A DNA stretch of 6,963 nucleotides, from positions 1 to 6,963 of the forward strand of contig ONXT01000065.1 in assembly GCA_900321845.1 (NCBI GenBank), written 5' to 3'. Both the position numbers and the translations under genes were made by a program. Origin of the DNA: an uncultured Bacteroidales bacterium (GTDB taxonomy: Bacteria > Bacteroidota > Bacteroidia > Bacteroidales > WCHB1-69). The notes beneath the pieces were generated by a model. That model was not told the origin of the DNA, ran no database searches, and saw nothing but the letters and a program-made list of their open reading frames with translations. Position 1 is the first letter of the stretch, and each line of letters opens with the position of its first letter. Of this stretch, positions 6,721 to 6,963 are shown piece by piece.

Positions 6721-6963
6721 TCATGATTTCCTTGTCAATGCAACCGAACGCCGATAGCGTTTGGTTTTACCATCTGCTTTCCAAATCTGGATTTGGACGA
6801 CATACAATCCATTCAGGGCGGGACGATGGTCCTCCGTCTGTCCATCCCAACGGTAACGGACTTCGTAAGCCGCCACTTCATTATTTGCCAACTGCTTAAC
6901 CTTCAACCCATTGCTATTGTAAATCACAACAGTAATCCGATATTCGCTTTCTGGGAGATTGCA
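6721..6963 (-). CDS. C-terminal end of a protein with a FlgD-like Ig fold, probably exported (5' truncated by window edge)
   Basis: Only the last 80 codons are present; the frame is open to the right edge and ends with TGA at 6723-6721. The sequence has the FlgD-like Ig pattern: a TVVIYNSNGLKVKQL strand pair, then YRWDG, a turn, PALNGLYVVQIQIW, DGKTKRYRRSVAL and a short basic tail. In Bacteroidota this fold commonly closes large secreted or surface proteins, including lamin-tail-domain proteins, and can replace or resemble the T9SS sorting domain. The pattern differs from the classical type A domain (no YPNP start is visible), so T9SS export is inferred and not shown. A GTG at 6927 lies inside the domain and is not a believable start. 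The rest of the gene, and so its function, is off the window. It converges with the secreted-protein gene 80 bp away. Confidence 0.72.
   Translation of the reverse strand, partial: CNLPESEYRITVVIYNSNGLKVKQLANNEVAAYEVRYRWDGQTEDHRPALNGLYVVQIQIWKADGKTKRYRRSVALTRKS

Overview
The window looks like a chromosomal segment from a Bacteroidota bacterium, most likely Bacteroidales. Three things point there: a type IX secretion system (T9SS) outer-membrane protein, a secreted protein with a T9SS C-terminal sorting domain, and promoters with the phylum's TAnnTTTG -7 box and no purine-rich Shine-Dalgarno sequence. I see no phage genes, transposase, CRISPR array, tRNA or rRNA. Most of it is ordinary housekeeping and secretion content.

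Layout. Positions 2-751 (+) hold the 3' part of porV, a T9SS outer-membrane beta-barrel. Eight bases later comes complete ispF (760-1245, +) of the MEP isoprenoid pathway, so the two probably share a transcript that began left of the window. ispF converges with an ABC-F ATPase of the Uup type (1273-3183, -), leaving only 27 bp between them. Behind it on the same strand is a short PLP-dependent decarboxylase of the Bacteroidota arginine decarboxylase type (3270-4697, -), with 86 bp between the two.

Positions 4698-4948 are an AT-rich divergent intergenic region. It carries a good Bacteroidota-type promoter for the decarboxylase, a -7 box for the rightward gene, a 33-bp tandem repeat lying across the decarboxylase promoter, and a run of T/A tracts. 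This region is the least explained part of the window.

Positions 4949-6640 (+) encode a 563-residue secreted multidomain protein. In order it has a signal peptide, a DxYGDG beta domain, a CARDB-like domain, a thioredoxin-like/Omp28-like region with a CGNC motif, a beta-rich segment and a T9SS sorting domain. A strong intrinsic terminator follows at 6660-6689. The window ends in the last 80 codons of a leftward gene (6721-6963, -) whose product ends in a FlgD-like Ig fold.

How the genes relate. PorV binds T9SS cargo after translocation and delivers it to the PorU attachment complex, so the window holds both a secretion component and a likely client; the right-edge protein may be another exported protein. 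IspF, the ABC-F protein and the decarboxylase have unrelated cytoplasmic roles.
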